64,000 nt of DNA from Pseudomonadota bacterium (GCA_021817985.1 JAKAFK010000004.1:40187-104186), one strand, 5' to 3'. Shown: positions 35,314 through 45,261, counted from the stretch's first letter. The notes: generated by a model from the letters alone, not told the origin. Translations and numbers: made by a program.

Positions 35314-36629
35314 GGCGGCGGCACCTCCGTGACATCCTCAGGCCAGTAAGCCGCTTGGGCGGCAGAGCGTCCGCCGCCCAGCAGTTTTGCGGACAACAGG
35401 AAGACGCCACCCACGGCCAAGGCGACATAGGCGGAATACATGAAGGGCACGGCCGCAATCGCGGTCGCCCCCCGCACCAGCATGTAACCGTGCCAAGTGT
35501 AAAATGGCAGCAGCAGTCCCAGGAGCTCCGGTCGCCCCAGCATCAGCCGCTCCCACGCGGAGAGGACGACACCCCAAAGGAGTCCCAAGACGACACCCGA
35601 TGCACCAAATGAGACGTATGCATCGGAATACCAAAGCGCGGGAAAGTGGAAGTAGATCGGCCATCCGGCGGGGATCCCCTCCATGAGCCGCGCGATATAG
35701 ACGGGCGTATCCTCGATCTTCGGCGGTTTGTACTTGAACAGACGCAGGAACGGGTTGACGAGGTTGTAGGCATATTTCGTTAGGCTGTTGTACCCCGTAT
35801 GCACCCCGACCTCGTCCGTCATCTGGAACGCAATCCCCATGCCGTAAACCAGCCCGGCATCCGGCAGCCCGCGCGCGCCCGGCGCGGACATGTCCTCCGC
35901 CTTCTTGTGCATGACCACGGCGCTCACGCCGACCAGCAGAAAGAACACAACGAGACTCCGCGCCAGCAGCATCATGAAGTTTTTTCGATCGGCGAGCGTC
36001 TGGAAGTAGAAGACGATCGCCGCCGGCACGAGCGAAAGCAGCGCGAACGACCGAACATCCAGATAAACCGCGAAAACCAGGAAGGGGATCGTGGCCAGGG
36101 CCGCGCGGAGGTAGCGCCTCTGCAAGGCGCTCAGGGTAATGAAGGGGGAAGAGGCCCATAAGAACACCTGCGACCAGCTGGAGTGGTCATATTGAACGTA
36201 ATTGTGGTAGCCCAGGCCCCGCATCTCCGTCCAATACGATGCCGCGCCGGCGAGCATCATCCCGAGGAACACAAGCCCGGCAACCCCAAGTCCCGGCTTG
36301 TTCCGGTCAATCTGCCAGGCCACGCGTGAGGGCTTGAGGCCCAAGATCCACCCCAGCCCTCCTTCCGCAAGGGCAAACAATCCATTGAAAACGAGCGCAT
36401 AGCCGCACATGTAGCGTATGGTGCGGGCGTGGATCGTTACGACATCGTGGTGCCATCCGCGGACATGGTCGAACGGCCCGGCGAACGCTAGGCCGAGCAG
36501 AAAAATCGAGAAATAGGTGATCAGGAGCCAAATGGCGGCGATCAGCCGGCGGCTCTTGAGCGTGCGCCAAAGCCTGATCACGCTCAGCACGACATTGACG
36601 AATGCCAGGGATATCGCAACGTAGTCCAT
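35310..36629 (-). CDS. O-antigen/oligosaccharide repeat-unit polymerase (Wzy-like)
   Basis: About 439 residues with around ten membrane helices and few conserved positions, which is usual for Wzy proteins. A large loop between helices contains YNSLTKYAYNLVNPFLR and DTPVYIARLMEGIPAGWP. The cluster position between glycosyltransferases and next to a Wzx-like flippase supports the role of joining repeat units at the periplasmic face. The ATG at 36629 follows AGGTGAGG; a GTG at 36638 overlapping the upstream stop is possible. Confidence 0.8.
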   Translation of the reverse strand: MDYVAISLAFVNVVLSVIRLWRTLKSRRLIAAIWLLITYFSIFLLGLAFAGPFDHVRGWHHDVVTIHARTIRYMCGYALVFNGLFALAEGGLGWILGLKPSRVAWQIDRNKPGLGVAGLVFLGMMLAGAASYWTEMRGLGYHNYVQYDHSSWSQVFLWASSPFITLSALQRRYLRAALATIPFLVFAVYLDVRSFALLSLVPAAIVFYFQTLADRKNFMMLLARSLVVFFLLVGVSAVVMHKKAEDMSAPGARGLPDAGLVYGMGIAFQMTDEVGVHTGYNSLTKYAYNLVNPFLRLFKYKPPKIEDTPVYIARLMEGIPAGWPIYFHFPALWYSDAYVSFGASGVVLGLLWGVVLSAWERLMLGRPELLGLLLPFYTWHGYMLVRGATAIAAVPFMYSAYVALAVGGVFLLSAKLLGGGRSAAQAAYWPEDVTEVPPP

Positions 36630-36634
36630 AGTCC

Positions 36635-37840
36635 TCACCTGCTGATCAAGACTGCATGCCGAAGATCGGTCGTCGCCTTGCAGACGGCCTGGTAGACCGC
36701 CAAATGCCCGCGCGCAAGGTCCTCCCAGGCCAAGTGTTCGGCCACGTACAAGCGGGCAGCTTCGCCCATCTGCTTCAGTCGATCGGAATCGCGGAGCAGA
36801 CGTTCCAGCGTTCCAGCCAATGCCTCGGGGTCGTTCGGCCCCACGAGGGCTCCTGTCGTGCCATCGACGACCATCTCCGCCAGCGCCCCCACGCGGGTGG
36901 CCACGACAGGCTTGCCGAACGCATAGGCCATGGGAATGACGCCGCTCTGGGTGGCGGAACGATAAGGCAGGACCAGGAGGTCGGACGCCTCGAAGATGCC
37001 GCGTATCTCCGTGTCGTCGATAAAGCGGTTGATCACCGTGACGCTGCCGCTCAACGCATTAAGGGAAGATGCGGCTATGGATCCGGCGCCCGCGATGATG
37101 AGCCGGGCACGGATGCCCCTGCGTTTGAGTTCGACCATGCAAGCCAGCAGATCCTCAAGCCCCTTGTAGGGCTCGATTCTTCCGAAAAACAGCATCGTCG
37201 GGCATTCGTCAGGTGCCGGGAGTTCCGGTGCCTGCATCCGGCCGCCCGCGATGCGGCGGGTGAGCCCGCCACCGTGCGGGACCACATAGGTCGAGGCCGC
37301 CAGGGCGCCGCCATAGCGCGCCATGAGCGCCGCCGCATGGGCACTCGAGTGCACGTGCACCGCCGCACAACGGGCAAGCGCCTGCGGGATCTGCCAAGCC
37401 CGCTGGTAGCCGCCGAAGACGCGCCCCCATAGGGTCAACCGCTCTTCGTGCGGTCGCGGGTCGTGGACGGTGTAGACCACACGCACGCCCCGGGCGCGCA
37501 ACGCGCCCACCAGTGCAGCCAAGCCATGGACAGGCGCCGTGATATGCACGACATCTGGCCGGAACCGGGCGCAGATCGTACGCGCCAGGCGCCGGTAGAA
37601 CAATGGATTGTAGAGTTCGAGGATTTTCCGGCGGACGGCATTGGTGGACCATGCGATGGCGCGGATGCTCTGCGCGTCCGGCAGACCGGCGAGCGCCTGC
37701 CGCTCGCCCAACACGACCATCGTCGTCTGGGCATGACGGGCCGCGCCGTCCGACAGCGACTGCGCATAGTGCAACATGCCCCCTTGCGCGGAGGTGCAGA
37801 GATAGACAATCCTAAGCGGCCTTGACACGACGCCCTCCAT
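36635..37840 (-). CDS. Glycosyltransferase family 4
   Basis: 401 residues. IVYLCTSAQGGMLHYAQSL marks the N-terminal domain and HDPRPHEERLTLW a middle loop. FFGRIEPYKGLEDLLACM and DLLVLPYRSATQSGVIPMAYA show the donor-binding half. The start overlaps the flippase gene by 29 bases; a GTG at 37828 preceded by GGAGGG is an alternative. Part of the sugar-assembly section of the export cluster. Confidence 0.9.
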   Translation of the reverse strand: MEGVVSRPLRIVYLCTSAQGGMLHYAQSLSDGAARHAQTTMVVLGERQALAGLPDAQSIRAIAWSTNAVRRKILELYNPLFYRRLARTICARFRPDVVHITAPVHGLAALVGALRARGVRVVYTVHDPRPHEERLTLWGRVFGGYQRAWQIPQALARCAAVHVHSSAHAAALMARYGGALAASTYVVPHGGGLTRRIAGGRMQAPELPAPDECPTMLFFGRIEPYKGLEDLLACMVELKRRGIRARLIIAGAGSIAASSLNALSGSVTVINRFIDDTEIRGIFEASDLLVLPYRSATQSGVIPMAYAFGKPVVATRVGALAEMVVDGTTGALVGPNDPEALAGTLERLLRDSDRLKQMGEAARLYVAEHLAWEDLARGHLAVYQAVCKATTDLRHAVLISR

Positions 37841-39278
37841 AGACCCCTCTCACGCCGTAGTTGATCCCATGCATGAGCACGAGCAATACCGCTGCGCTAC
37901 CCACCGCCCCCCCTGCACGGAGATATCCTTCAGCCCAGCGCAGAAGCAGGATGCCAGGCGCAGCGAAGGCGGCCTCGAGAAGCCCGATGGCCAGGGCGCG
38001 GCGCAAGGAAACGCCGGCGAGGCGGAGCAGCCACAGCGTCTTGATCACCAAGAACGCTCCGCACGAGACGCCCAAAAGCGCGATGGCCGCGCGGCTGCCC
38101 CAAAAAGCGCCCCCCGTCAGGGCGCCTACGATGAGGAGAAGGTATCCGATCTGCAGGGCAAGTTCTTGCCCCTGTTTTTGCAGCACGCTCACCAGGCGCG
38201 ACAAGGTTTCCGAGATCAGGGAAAACATGATCCACGGCATGAGCCATTGCGCGTAGACACCGGATGTCATCCACCGGGCGCCGAACGCCATCCGGGTGAC
38301 TTCCGGCAGGACGCAAGCCGCGAGGCCGAAGGTGGGCAGTGCAAACGCCAACAGGCTCTCGAATACGCGCTGGGTGACGGGCGCAAGGCTGTCGGTCCGA
38401 TGGGCCTGCGCGGCCATGGCGAAAAAGACCTGCGAGGTCGATTGGCCCACGAACCGGGCCGGCACCTGCAAAACTCTCCGGCTCAGGGCGAAGAAGCCGG
38501 CCACGCCGGCCCCAAACAGCAGGGAGAGCATCAGTACGGGCAAATTGGCGGACAATGCATTGATGAGGCTCGACCAAGTCGTCAGCAGCGGGAATTTTCG
38601 GTACTTGTATGCGCTCGCTCGCAGCTTCGCGAACCCCCGTGCCCGTCCAAGGCGCAGCACCGGAGGCGGAACCAGGGGCACGAGGGCGGCGGCCGCGGCC
38701 AGTTGTCCTACCACTTGCCCAATGAGCAGCGCCGCAAGCCCGTCCCCGAGCAATCCGCCGGCCACCTGCGGCACGCACTGCCCAACGCCCTGGCAGGTCT
38801 TGGCGATCGCCGAAACCCCAAACGCCTCGCGGCGGATCGCCCAGGTCGACAGGACCGTCGCAAGTCCGGTGAGGAACAGAACACAGGGCATCAGCCAGAC
38901 GAAGGGCTCGAGGCCGCGCGCATGGACAAGCGCAAACAGCCGCGCCTTGAACACCCACGCCAGCAACCCGAGCAGACTTGAGAACGCAGCGGCGCTCAGC
39001 ACCGCCAGTTGCAAGACCCGCAGCGCATGCGTTTCACGGCGCGGCAGCGGAATGGCCAGTTCAAAATGAAGGGAGACGATGGTCGAAAAAAGGCCGACGA
39101 GGGCGACGAATACGGCATAGAGACCGAACGTTCCGGGGCTGTACAAACGGGTGAGGATCGGCATGCTGGCGATCACGATGCCCTGTCCGGCGATGGCGCC
39201 GCCAGTGACGAACAAGACGTGCCGAACGCGACTGGAGCGGCCGGGTGCCAGTGCTTGCAGGCTGGCTGGGCTGTTCAT
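37812..39278 (-). CDS. Oligosaccharide flippase (Wzx/MATE-type)
   Basis: 488 residues with about 12-14 membrane helices, beginning GRSSRVRHVLFVTGGAIAGQ and then ASMPILTRLYSPGTFGLYAVF, a typical polysaccharide-transporter start. It would move lipid-linked repeat units to the periplasmic leaflet. Its start overlaps the stop of the LamG/glycosidase-like gene by four bases. Together with the Wzy-like and Wzc-like genes it indicates a Wzx/Wzy-dependent route. Confidence 0.9.
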   Translation of the reverse strand: MNSPASLQALAPGRSSRVRHVLFVTGGAIAGQGIVIASMPILTRLYSPGTFGLYAVFVALVGLFSTIVSLHFELAIPLPRRETHALRVLQLAVLSAAAFSSLLGLLAWVFKARLFALVHARGLEPFVWLMPCVLFLTGLATVLSTWAIRREAFGVSAIAKTCQGVGQCVPQVAGGLLGDGLAALLIGQVVGQLAAAAALVPLVPPPVLRLGRARGFAKLRASAYKYRKFPLLTTWSSLINALSANLPVLMLSLLFGAGVAGFFALSRRVLQVPARFVGQSTSQVFFAMAAQAHRTDSLAPVTQRVFESLLAFALPTFGLAACVLPEVTRMAFGARWMTSGVYAQWLMPWIMFSLISETLSRLVSVLQKQGQELALQIGYLLLIVGALTGGAFWGSRAAIALLGVSCGAFLVIKTLWLLRLAGVSLRRALAIGLLEAAFAAPGILLLRWAEGYLRAGGAVGSAAVLLVLMHGINYGVRGVYGGRRVKAA

Positions 39279-42232
39279 GGGCGGCCGTCGTCGACCGGAT
39301 GGCTCCCGGCCATCGCGGGAATTTCAAAGAAACGGTAGTCCAGGGCACGAATGGAGGTGGTTGCGCAGTAGGCCGAGCCGCTTGCGGCACCGGGCAGCAG
39401 CCGCCGACGCGGCCAGGTCACGAGATGGCTGACCACGCCCACGACGTGTCTTGCGATGCACAACTGCCCGTGCCAGCGGTGCCGAGACAGGTTGCCCGCC
39501 ACCAGGAGCCATGCGCCGTCCTTCCTCTTATAGGCGCTGACATACACATCCCGGGCCCCGGTCGTTGCCGGCGGCGTTTGGGCAAAATAGGGATAAAAGC
39601 TCGCCTCGGCATAGCCGAAGGCGTCCAGATCCGCGAGGGCCCGGTTCACCTCGTCCACATTGCAATGCAGCGGCCATGGCGCGACATCGTGCAGCATCAG
39701 GAGTGCCATAAGCGCACGTGTCGGTCGGCGACGCGCCGCCACCCGGGCATCGAATTCCGGCAGGAAGATCGGAATGACGCCCCATTGCCGCCCCATGAAC
39801 TCGGCCCGAAACGCCGCCAAGCTCATCACATCGAGATAGTCGTCCTTGACGATTCCCCGATACTGCTCCCCGTCCACATAGGCATCCACGAAACCAAGCA
39901 TCGGGATCGCCGGATTGCCCGATGCGTGAGCAATGGAGATGCTTCCGCGGCCGTTGGCCTGCAGGATTTCGTCGAGCGTGCGATAAAGCCGGCGATAGGC
40001 CAGCATAGGGTACTCGTCCTCTTCGTGCCCGTCTTTTATGTAGCCCACCCCGGCATTGGGCGCGAAGCCGCCCCACGGCATCGTATTGTCGTAATAGAGA
40101 CCGCGCAGGTCGAAATCCTTTACGAATTGGGCGGTCTTCCATTCGATGAACCGGCGCCATCCGGCTGCACGCGGCGACATCAAGGCAATACTGTCCCCGT
40201 AGGCCCGCACATCGGCCGGGGCCGACTGCACGTTGTTCATGAACCATGCGTTCTTGAAGAACGGCCATTCCGGGCTTCCCGTCGACAGGAAGGTCGGGCA
40301 CACGTAGGGCACGGGATCGAGCCCCGCCGCTCGCAGCCTCGCCAGACGCACGCGGAAGCGGGCGGGGTCGCTGGCCTCGGGATAGCCGTAATACTTCATC
40401 GAATTGGCCGTCGGCGTCGGCCAAAGAATGGTGACATTCGCACCGCGCGCCGGCGCAATGCGCAGCTTGCGCCACCCGGAAGGCAAGGGCTTGACCGGAG
40501 TCGCCTCGAGGCCGATCGCAAAATGCCAGTGGTTGGGCAGGTGTTGGGCCGACGATTTGAGGGTGAGACGCAAGGTCACGACACCCGACCTTCGCACGAT
40601 CTGGAGGGCATCGTCGCGACTCGCGTTCGGCCACTGGGCGCCCGTTTCGGCGAACCAGAACAAGCCGACATCGTTGTCGCCGAGCCAGTAGAACGGGATG
40701 AACCGGCTTTGATCCACCACCCCTGCGCCTGCGGGCACCCGTCCCGAATTCGCATACCCGCGGGGGTTCCATTTGGAGCGCAGGATCGCATGCGCTTCGG
40801 CCAGCGGGATATTGAGCACCAGTCGCCCGATGTCCTTCCCCACGCCCGTCGCGGAGAGTTCGATGCGTGCAAGGCCGTCGAATGCGACCGTCGTCGACAC
40901 ATCGATGCGCACCGGTGCCGGGCCACCCGAATACGACAAAATCTGCGTCGCCCTGACCCGGTTTCCCTCACGAACGATACGGACCGCCCCGGCCTGGACC
41001 GGGGCTGGCCGGCCGTCGATGGTCGCCCGCAGAGAGACAGGCGAGGCCAGCAGGCGACGCCCCAGGGAGACGATCTGCGTGGGCAGCGCGCTCGGGCCGA
41101 AACGGTAGGTGCGTCCCCACACGCGAACCGTGCCTCGGACGATGCTCGGGGCGGTCCACGGACGAGGAATCCGGCGATCCAGCAAGGCCTCTTCGTCGGG
41201 CCAGCGCATGACAGGAACGGTGAGAGTGCGGCGCAAGGTCGCCACGTGGCGGCCCCTGTCGTAGACCCACGCCACGATGTCGTAGGTTCCCGCAGAAGGC
41301 CACGGCATGCGCATGCGCAACTGTGACCGAATGAACGGGCGCAGGGCCACCCCCGCCGGAAGATGGGCCCCGTGCCGCACCAGGGCGACGCGCGCGGCGA
41401 TTCCTCGGCGCTGCCCGGCCGCTTGGTCCGCGATCTCGAGGTCAAGCGTCTTGTGCGCATCGTCGACGTCATAATGAAGCGCGAATGCACGGGCACCCGT
41501 CGCGGGCGGCTGGTAGATTCCCTCGAAGTGGCGCGCAACTTGCGCCGGGGTCAGTGCAACGTCGTAGACGCGCACCTCATCGATCAGCGTCGTACTGAAT
41601 CTCGGCCTGCCCCAGGCCAGATCGCCCAGGCTGAAGGAAGGTCCCAGACTTTTTGGGAGCTGGCACGGCACGGGTCTATGCGTCGTGGGCACGCCGTCGA
41701 CGTAGAGCATGACCCCGCGGGGAGACCACGTTCCGACGACGAAATGCCATTTGCCGGGCGTCCAGTTGACGACCGCGGCACTCGAGAAATACGGGCCCCG
41801 AGCAAGATCGGCGGTGCTCAGCATCAGCAACTCGGCGTTCTGGTAATACTTGTAGAGATACAAGGCCCCCTGGCCCCGGGCATCGAAGAAGACATGGAAC
41901 CAGCCATCCGTACTCCGCCAGTCGACCGGCTTGACCCACATCTCGATCGACCCTTCGCGGGCGTTCAGGATGCCGGCCGTCGGATAGTTGAGATGCCCCG
42001 AAAGCGGCCCGATCTTGAGTGCCTGACCGACCTTTCCCGGAACCAGCGCGGGCGATAGCCCAACGACCGTCGCCTTCACCGTGCCGCGCGCGCCTTGACC
42101 ATCGAATCCGCGATCAAAGGACAAATACAGGGTCGGGCTGGGGTCGGCAAGGGCCTGCGCCGCCTGAAACCAGAGGATGGCAAGCAGAACGACGGCGAAC
42201 CCGCGCGCATACCTATCGCCGCCACGCCACAT
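39275..42232 (-). CDS. Secreted LamG-domain, glycoside-hydrolase-like (DUF6067-type) protein
   Basis: 985 residues from MWRGGDRYAR, overlapping the upstream stop by 20 bases. A signal peptide ends near AQALADPS. Residues about 35-230 form a LamG/concanavalin-like domain (YLSFDRGFDGQGA, GSIEMWVKP, LIDEVRVYDVALTPAQV). The remaining 700 residues resemble a glycoside-hydrolase-like fold, with FYWLGDNDVGLFWFAETG, WPTPTANSMKYYGYPEA, LRGLYYDNTMPWGG and VDAYVDGEQYRG containing candidate acidic residues. It may trim or bind the polysaccharide in the periplasm. The catalytic assignment is tentative. Confidence 0.7.
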   Translation of the reverse strand: MWRGGDRYARGFAVVLLAILWFQAAQALADPSPTLYLSFDRGFDGQGARGTVKATVVGLSPALVPGKVGQALKIGPLSGHLNYPTAGILNAREGSIEMWVKPVDWRSTDGWFHVFFDARGQGALYLYKYYQNAELLMLSTADLARGPYFSSAAVVNWTPGKWHFVVGTWSPRGVMLYVDGVPTTHRPVPCQLPKSLGPSFSLGDLAWGRPRFSTTLIDEVRVYDVALTPAQVARHFEGIYQPPATGARAFALHYDVDDAHKTLDLEIADQAAGQRRGIAARVALVRHGAHLPAGVALRPFIRSQLRMRMPWPSAGTYDIVAWVYDRGRHVATLRRTLTVPVMRWPDEEALLDRRIPRPWTAPSIVRGTVRVWGRTYRFGPSALPTQIVSLGRRLLASPVSLRATIDGRPAPVQAGAVRIVREGNRVRATQILSYSGGPAPVRIDVSTTVAFDGLARIELSATGVGKDIGRLVLNIPLAEAHAILRSKWNPRGYANSGRVPAGAGVVDQSRFIPFYWLGDNDVGLFWFAETGAQWPNASRDDALQIVRRSGVVTLRLTLKSSAQHLPNHWHFAIGLEATPVKPLPSGWRKLRIAPARGANVTILWPTPTANSMKYYGYPEASDPARFRVRLARLRAAGLDPVPYVCPTFLSTGSPEWPFFKNAWFMNNVQSAPADVRAYGDSIALMSPRAAGWRRFIEWKTAQFVKDFDLRGLYYDNTMPWGGFAPNAGVGYIKDGHEEDEYPMLAYRRLYRTLDEILQANGRGSISIAHASGNPAIPMLGFVDAYVDGEQYRGIVKDDYLDVMSLAAFRAEFMGRQWGVIPIFLPEFDARVAARRRPTRALMALLMLHDVAPWPLHCNVDEVNRALADLDAFGYAEASFYPYFAQTPPATTGARDVYVSAYKRKDGAWLLVAGNLSRHRWHGQLCIARHVVGVVSHLVTWPRRRLLPGAASGSAYCATTSIRALDYRFFEIPAMAGSHPVDDGRP

Positions 42233-43520
42233 CCTGTGCCCCCCCTGATGACTGCCCCACGATCCGGTAGAACGAATCCCTCGTGTCAAGGACGTCGATT
42301 CGCTTCGTGCCAAGCGAAACAGCGAACACGCCAACCCGGCGATAAGGGCCAATGCCCGAGTCGGCCCCGTAGATCCCATAGAACCCGGGCGGCAGCGTTT
42401 GCACGTCGATGGCCCAGTAGCGCCCGTCGCGGTAGATCGCATGGCCGCCGTAAGGTCTTGCCAGCGGCTCGCCGATGAACACCCCCTGGCCGGGCATGGC
42501 CACGCTCTTCCAGTACGCCTCGATCAAGGTCTCGCCGCGCAAGTAGCGACTGATGACGACCGCCGGGTCTGGAAATTTCCCCGGAAAGTCGCACGGCTCG
42601 ACGACGGTGCCATAGCTGCCCGTGGCCCCGGCCTGCAGCCATCTAAGGGCGCTCATCTGGCTGCTGTCCACCAGCACGCCGCCGTAAGACGTCAGGTGGT
42701 CCGCGATCGCTCCCGGAAGATAGTCATTGCTCTCGATCATGGGCACGCGCGCCAACCCGGTGAAGTAGAAAAGCACGTCTTTTCTGTCCTCGATGGCATT
42801 GGCCCGCACATGGACGAGATGCACGAGCGGGCGCATGCGGCGGACCAGCGGGGAAAATTCGACGGCACGCACATCACGTGCGCGGTCGTCCGTGTCGACG
42901 AGGTAACCGGTCCCCGCCGGGTGTGTCCCATCCGAGGCCACGCCCCGGTCGATCAGCGCTTTGACGGCGTCGAAGCTCGCGCCCGCAAGCATCATGGTGG
43001 GTCGCCATCCGAAATCCCGGTAGGGACGGGCACTGTCGGACTTGAAGTAGGGATCAAAGCGGGTCAGCTTGCAGCCGGTGGCGCAGAAGCGGCGGTCATA
43101 CCCGGCCGCAAACGCCGTCGTGATCGACATGCAGCCCACCCGGTAAGGCAGCGTCCAGGTCAGCGCGAAGGCCTGCACGTCCCGCGGCGTATGGGCATCG
43201 ACATACGCCTTGAGGGCCATGAACTGTGCCGGCCGCATCACCGCCTTCCCCGGCGGGAAACGCACATGGATCACGTTCTGGGGCGGAATCCGGCGAACCT
43301 TGGCGTAGTAGCGCCCGATACGAACGCTGAGCGGATCGGCATCGTTGACGATGACCGCGAGGTCCCGCGCGGTCAGACAGGTCTTCGGGAAGAAGACTGT
43401 CGGCTGGGCATCGGCATGGGCCGCGGCCAGGCCGCCCGACAGCATCCAGCCCATGAGGAACAGCCCACACCGCCACACGGCGAGCGGTCCTTGCCGCAAA
43501 ACAAGCGCCATGCGGACCAT
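42213..43520 (-). CDS. TIGR03790-like secreted protein of exopolysaccharide/PEP-CTERM loci
   Basis: 435 residues with an N-terminal signal sequence ending near AAAHADAQP. Recognisable segments are VIVNDADPLSVRIGRYYAKV with RRIPPQNVIHVRFP, a central ALTWTLPYRVGCMSITTAFA, and SYGGVLVDSSQMSALRWL followed by a Cys in TVVEPCDFPGKFPDP. These match the TIGR03790 family, whose function is not established. The gene lies between the LamG protein and the ATPase, with overlaps or a 2-base gap, so it belongs to the same transcript. MVRM and MALV starts are both possible. Confidence 0.72.
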   Translation of the reverse strand: MVRMALVLRQGPLAVWRCGLFLMGWMLSGGLAAAHADAQPTVFFPKTCLTARDLAVIVNDADPLSVRIGRYYAKVRRIPPQNVIHVRFPPGKAVMRPAQFMALKAYVDAHTPRDVQAFALTWTLPYRVGCMSITTAFAAGYDRRFCATGCKLTRFDPYFKSDSARPYRDFGWRPTMMLAGASFDAVKALIDRGVASDGTHPAGTGYLVDTDDRARDVRAVEFSPLVRRMRPLVHLVHVRANAIEDRKDVLFYFTGLARVPMIESNDYLPGAIADHLTSYGGVLVDSSQMSALRWLQAGATGSYGTVVEPCDFPGKFPDPAVVISRYLRGETLIEAYWKSVAMPGQGVFIGEPLARPYGGHAIYRDGRYWAIDVQTLPPGFYGIYGADSGIGPYRRVGVFAVSLGTKRIDVLDTRDSFYRIVGQSSGGAQDVAWRR

Positions 43521-43522
43521 CC

Positions 43523-44395
43523 CTACGGCCGGGCGCCCGCCAAGGCGTTCGTCTCGCCGATGCGGGCGGGCGCCTCGCACAAAGGGAAAAGTCCGCTCTT
43601 GAGCTTGTCTTTCGCCACCAGATGAATGAGATCGGCATCGATGCCCGGGCGCTGCTCGGCGAATCCGTAAACCAAAGCCGTGTCGCACAGCAAATTGATG
43701 AGACGCGGGACGCCTTGGCTATACCCGTACGTTGCGGCGATCGCCGCATCGTCGAACATGGCGGGGTCGCCGCCCACCAAGCCCAGCCGGTGGCGGATGT
43801 ATGTCGCGGTCTCTTCAGCGTCCAAGGCCTCGAGATGGTAGTCGACGGCAATGCGCTGCGCGAATTGCAGCAGATCCGGCCGCCGCAGCATCTCGCGCAG
43901 CTGGATCTGCCCCACCAGAATCACCTGGAGCACGAGCCCTTGGTCCGCATTCACGTTCGAGAGCATGCGAAGCTCTTCGAGGGTCTCAGGCAGCATATTT
44001 TGCGCCTCATCGACGATGAGCAGCGCCCGGTGCCCGCGGGCCGACTGCGCCGCAAGAAAGTCGAGAAACGTATGGAGCATTTCCGTGCTGTCGCGGCGGC
44101 GATAGTCGAGCCGAAAGGCAAACAGGATGCGCGGGAGCAGCTCGGCATAGCTGCGTGGCGTATGCGAAACGAGCCCCACCGCCGTACCGGGCGCGACCTG
44201 CGCGAGCAGATGGCGGACCAGCGTGGTCTTGCCGGTCCCGATCCCGCCCGTGATCACGTTGAAGCCCACCTGATTCATGAGCCCGTATTCGAGGAGATCC
44301 ATGCCCATGCGGTGCTTCCTGCTGAAATACAGAAAACTCGGATCCGGATGGATGGAAAAGGGCTTTTCGCGAAATCCGTAGAACACCTCGTACAT
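43523..44395 (-). CDS. ExeA/PEP-CTERM system-associated AAA+ ATPase
   Basis: 290 residues beginning MYEVFYGFREKPFSIHPDPS, the family's typical start. The Walker A motif is GGIGTGKTTLVRH (about residue 50) and the Walker B with sensor is LLIVDEAQNMLPETLEELRM. Such ATPases occur in exosortase-linked polysaccharide loci (PrsA-like) and in ExeA of type II secretion. No peptidoglycan-binding C-terminal domain is present. It lies 3 bases after the kinase-like gene. Confidence 0.9.
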   Translation of the reverse strand: MYEVFYGFREKPFSIHPDPSFLYFSRKHRMGMDLLEYGLMNQVGFNVITGGIGTGKTTLVRHLLAQVAPGTAVGLVSHTPRSYAELLPRILFAFRLDYRRRDSTEMLHTFLDFLAAQSARGHRALLIVDEAQNMLPETLEELRMLSNVNADQGLVLQVILVGQIQLREMLRRPDLLQFAQRIAVDYHLEALDAEETATYIRHRLGLVGGDPAMFDDAAIAATYGYSQGVPRLINLLCDTALVYGFAEQRPGIDADLIHLVAKDKLKSGLFPLCEAPARIGETNALAGARP

Positions 44396-44398
44396 GGA

Positions 44399-45247
44399 TC
44401 ACCCCCTTTGCAGCAGGCGGCTGAAGAGTCCCCGTTTCGGCTTGGCCGGCTCGGGCATGGAATCCCGGGACTTGTTGAGCACGGTGCCGATGAGTCGAGA
44501 GCCCAGCAGCTGCGCGGCTTGCGCCACCTTTTCGGCGGGCGTCTTCCCCTCTTCGACCACGAGCAGCGCGCAGTCGCTCAGGGGGGCGAAGGCCAAGGCG
44601 TCGGCCGCGCTGAGCACCGGCGGCAGGTCGAAAATCACGATCCTGGACGGATAACGGTGCTTGAGCTCGTCCACCAGTGCCGCCATCCGGGGCGAACCCA
44701 GCATCTCCGAAGAGTGCAAGAGGCGTTCACCGGCGGGCAGCCAGACGAAGTGATCGATGCCCGGATGGATCAAAAGCCCCTCCAGCGCCGCATCCTTGGT
44801 CAGATAATGGCTCAATCCCGCGGGGCTGCGAAGGCCGAAATAGTCGTGCGCGCGCGGGGTGCGCAGGTTGGCGTCCACCAGGAGCACCGTGTGCGCAACT
44901 TCCATCGCCAGGCTGATCGCCAAGTTGATGGCCACGAGCGTGGAACCCTCACCTTCGCTCGGGCTCGTGACCGCAAGCACGTTGGCCCCCAGCTCGCGCA
45001 TCCGCTTGAGCACCTGCGTGCGCAGGATCTTGTAGGCATCCGCATAAGGCCCAGGGCCGTATCCGGCAATGACCCGCCGCTCCCTCAGGACGGAAGGCGC
45101 AACGGCCACCTTGCGCGTCTGGGTGTAGACAATGGTGCCCACTTCCTCCGCCCGGTGCGCGTGGGGGGGAGTAACGGCACCGAGCACTGAAGGATGGGCT
45201 TGATGTTCGCTTCTCACTCGCCTAAGGGCTTCCGTAATGTGTTCCAT
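44399..45247 (-). CDS. CpsD/CapB-type tyrosine kinase-like protein with degenerate Walker A
   Basis: 282 residues. The cytoplasmic partner of a Wzc-like chain-length protein: TSPSEGEGSTLVAINLAI is in the Walker A position, TVLLVDANLRTPRAHDYFG is the A' motif and RIVIFDLPPVLSAADALAF the Walker B. The Walker A lysine is replaced by Ser (EGEGST instead of EGEGKT), read directly from TCC at the codon. The C-terminus (AKPKRGLFSRLLQRG) lacks the usual Tyr cluster. It may be a regulatory pseudokinase. It precedes the ATPase by 3 bases. Confidence 0.85.
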   Translation of the reverse strand: MEHITEALRRVRSEHQAHPSVLGAVTPPHAHRAEEVGTIVYTQTRKVAVAPSVLRERRVIAGYGPGPYADAYKILRTQVLKRMRELGANVLAVTSPSEGEGSTLVAINLAISLAMEVAHTVLLVDANLRTPRAHDYFGLRSPAGLSHYLTKDAALEGLLIHPGIDHFVWLPAGERLLHSSEMLGSPRMAALVDELKHRYPSRIVIFDLPPVLSAADALAFAPLSDCALLVVEEGKTPAEKVAQAAQLLGSRLIGTVLNKSRDSMPEPAKPKRGLFSRLLQRG

Positions 45248-45261
45248 AGACTGACTCCCAC

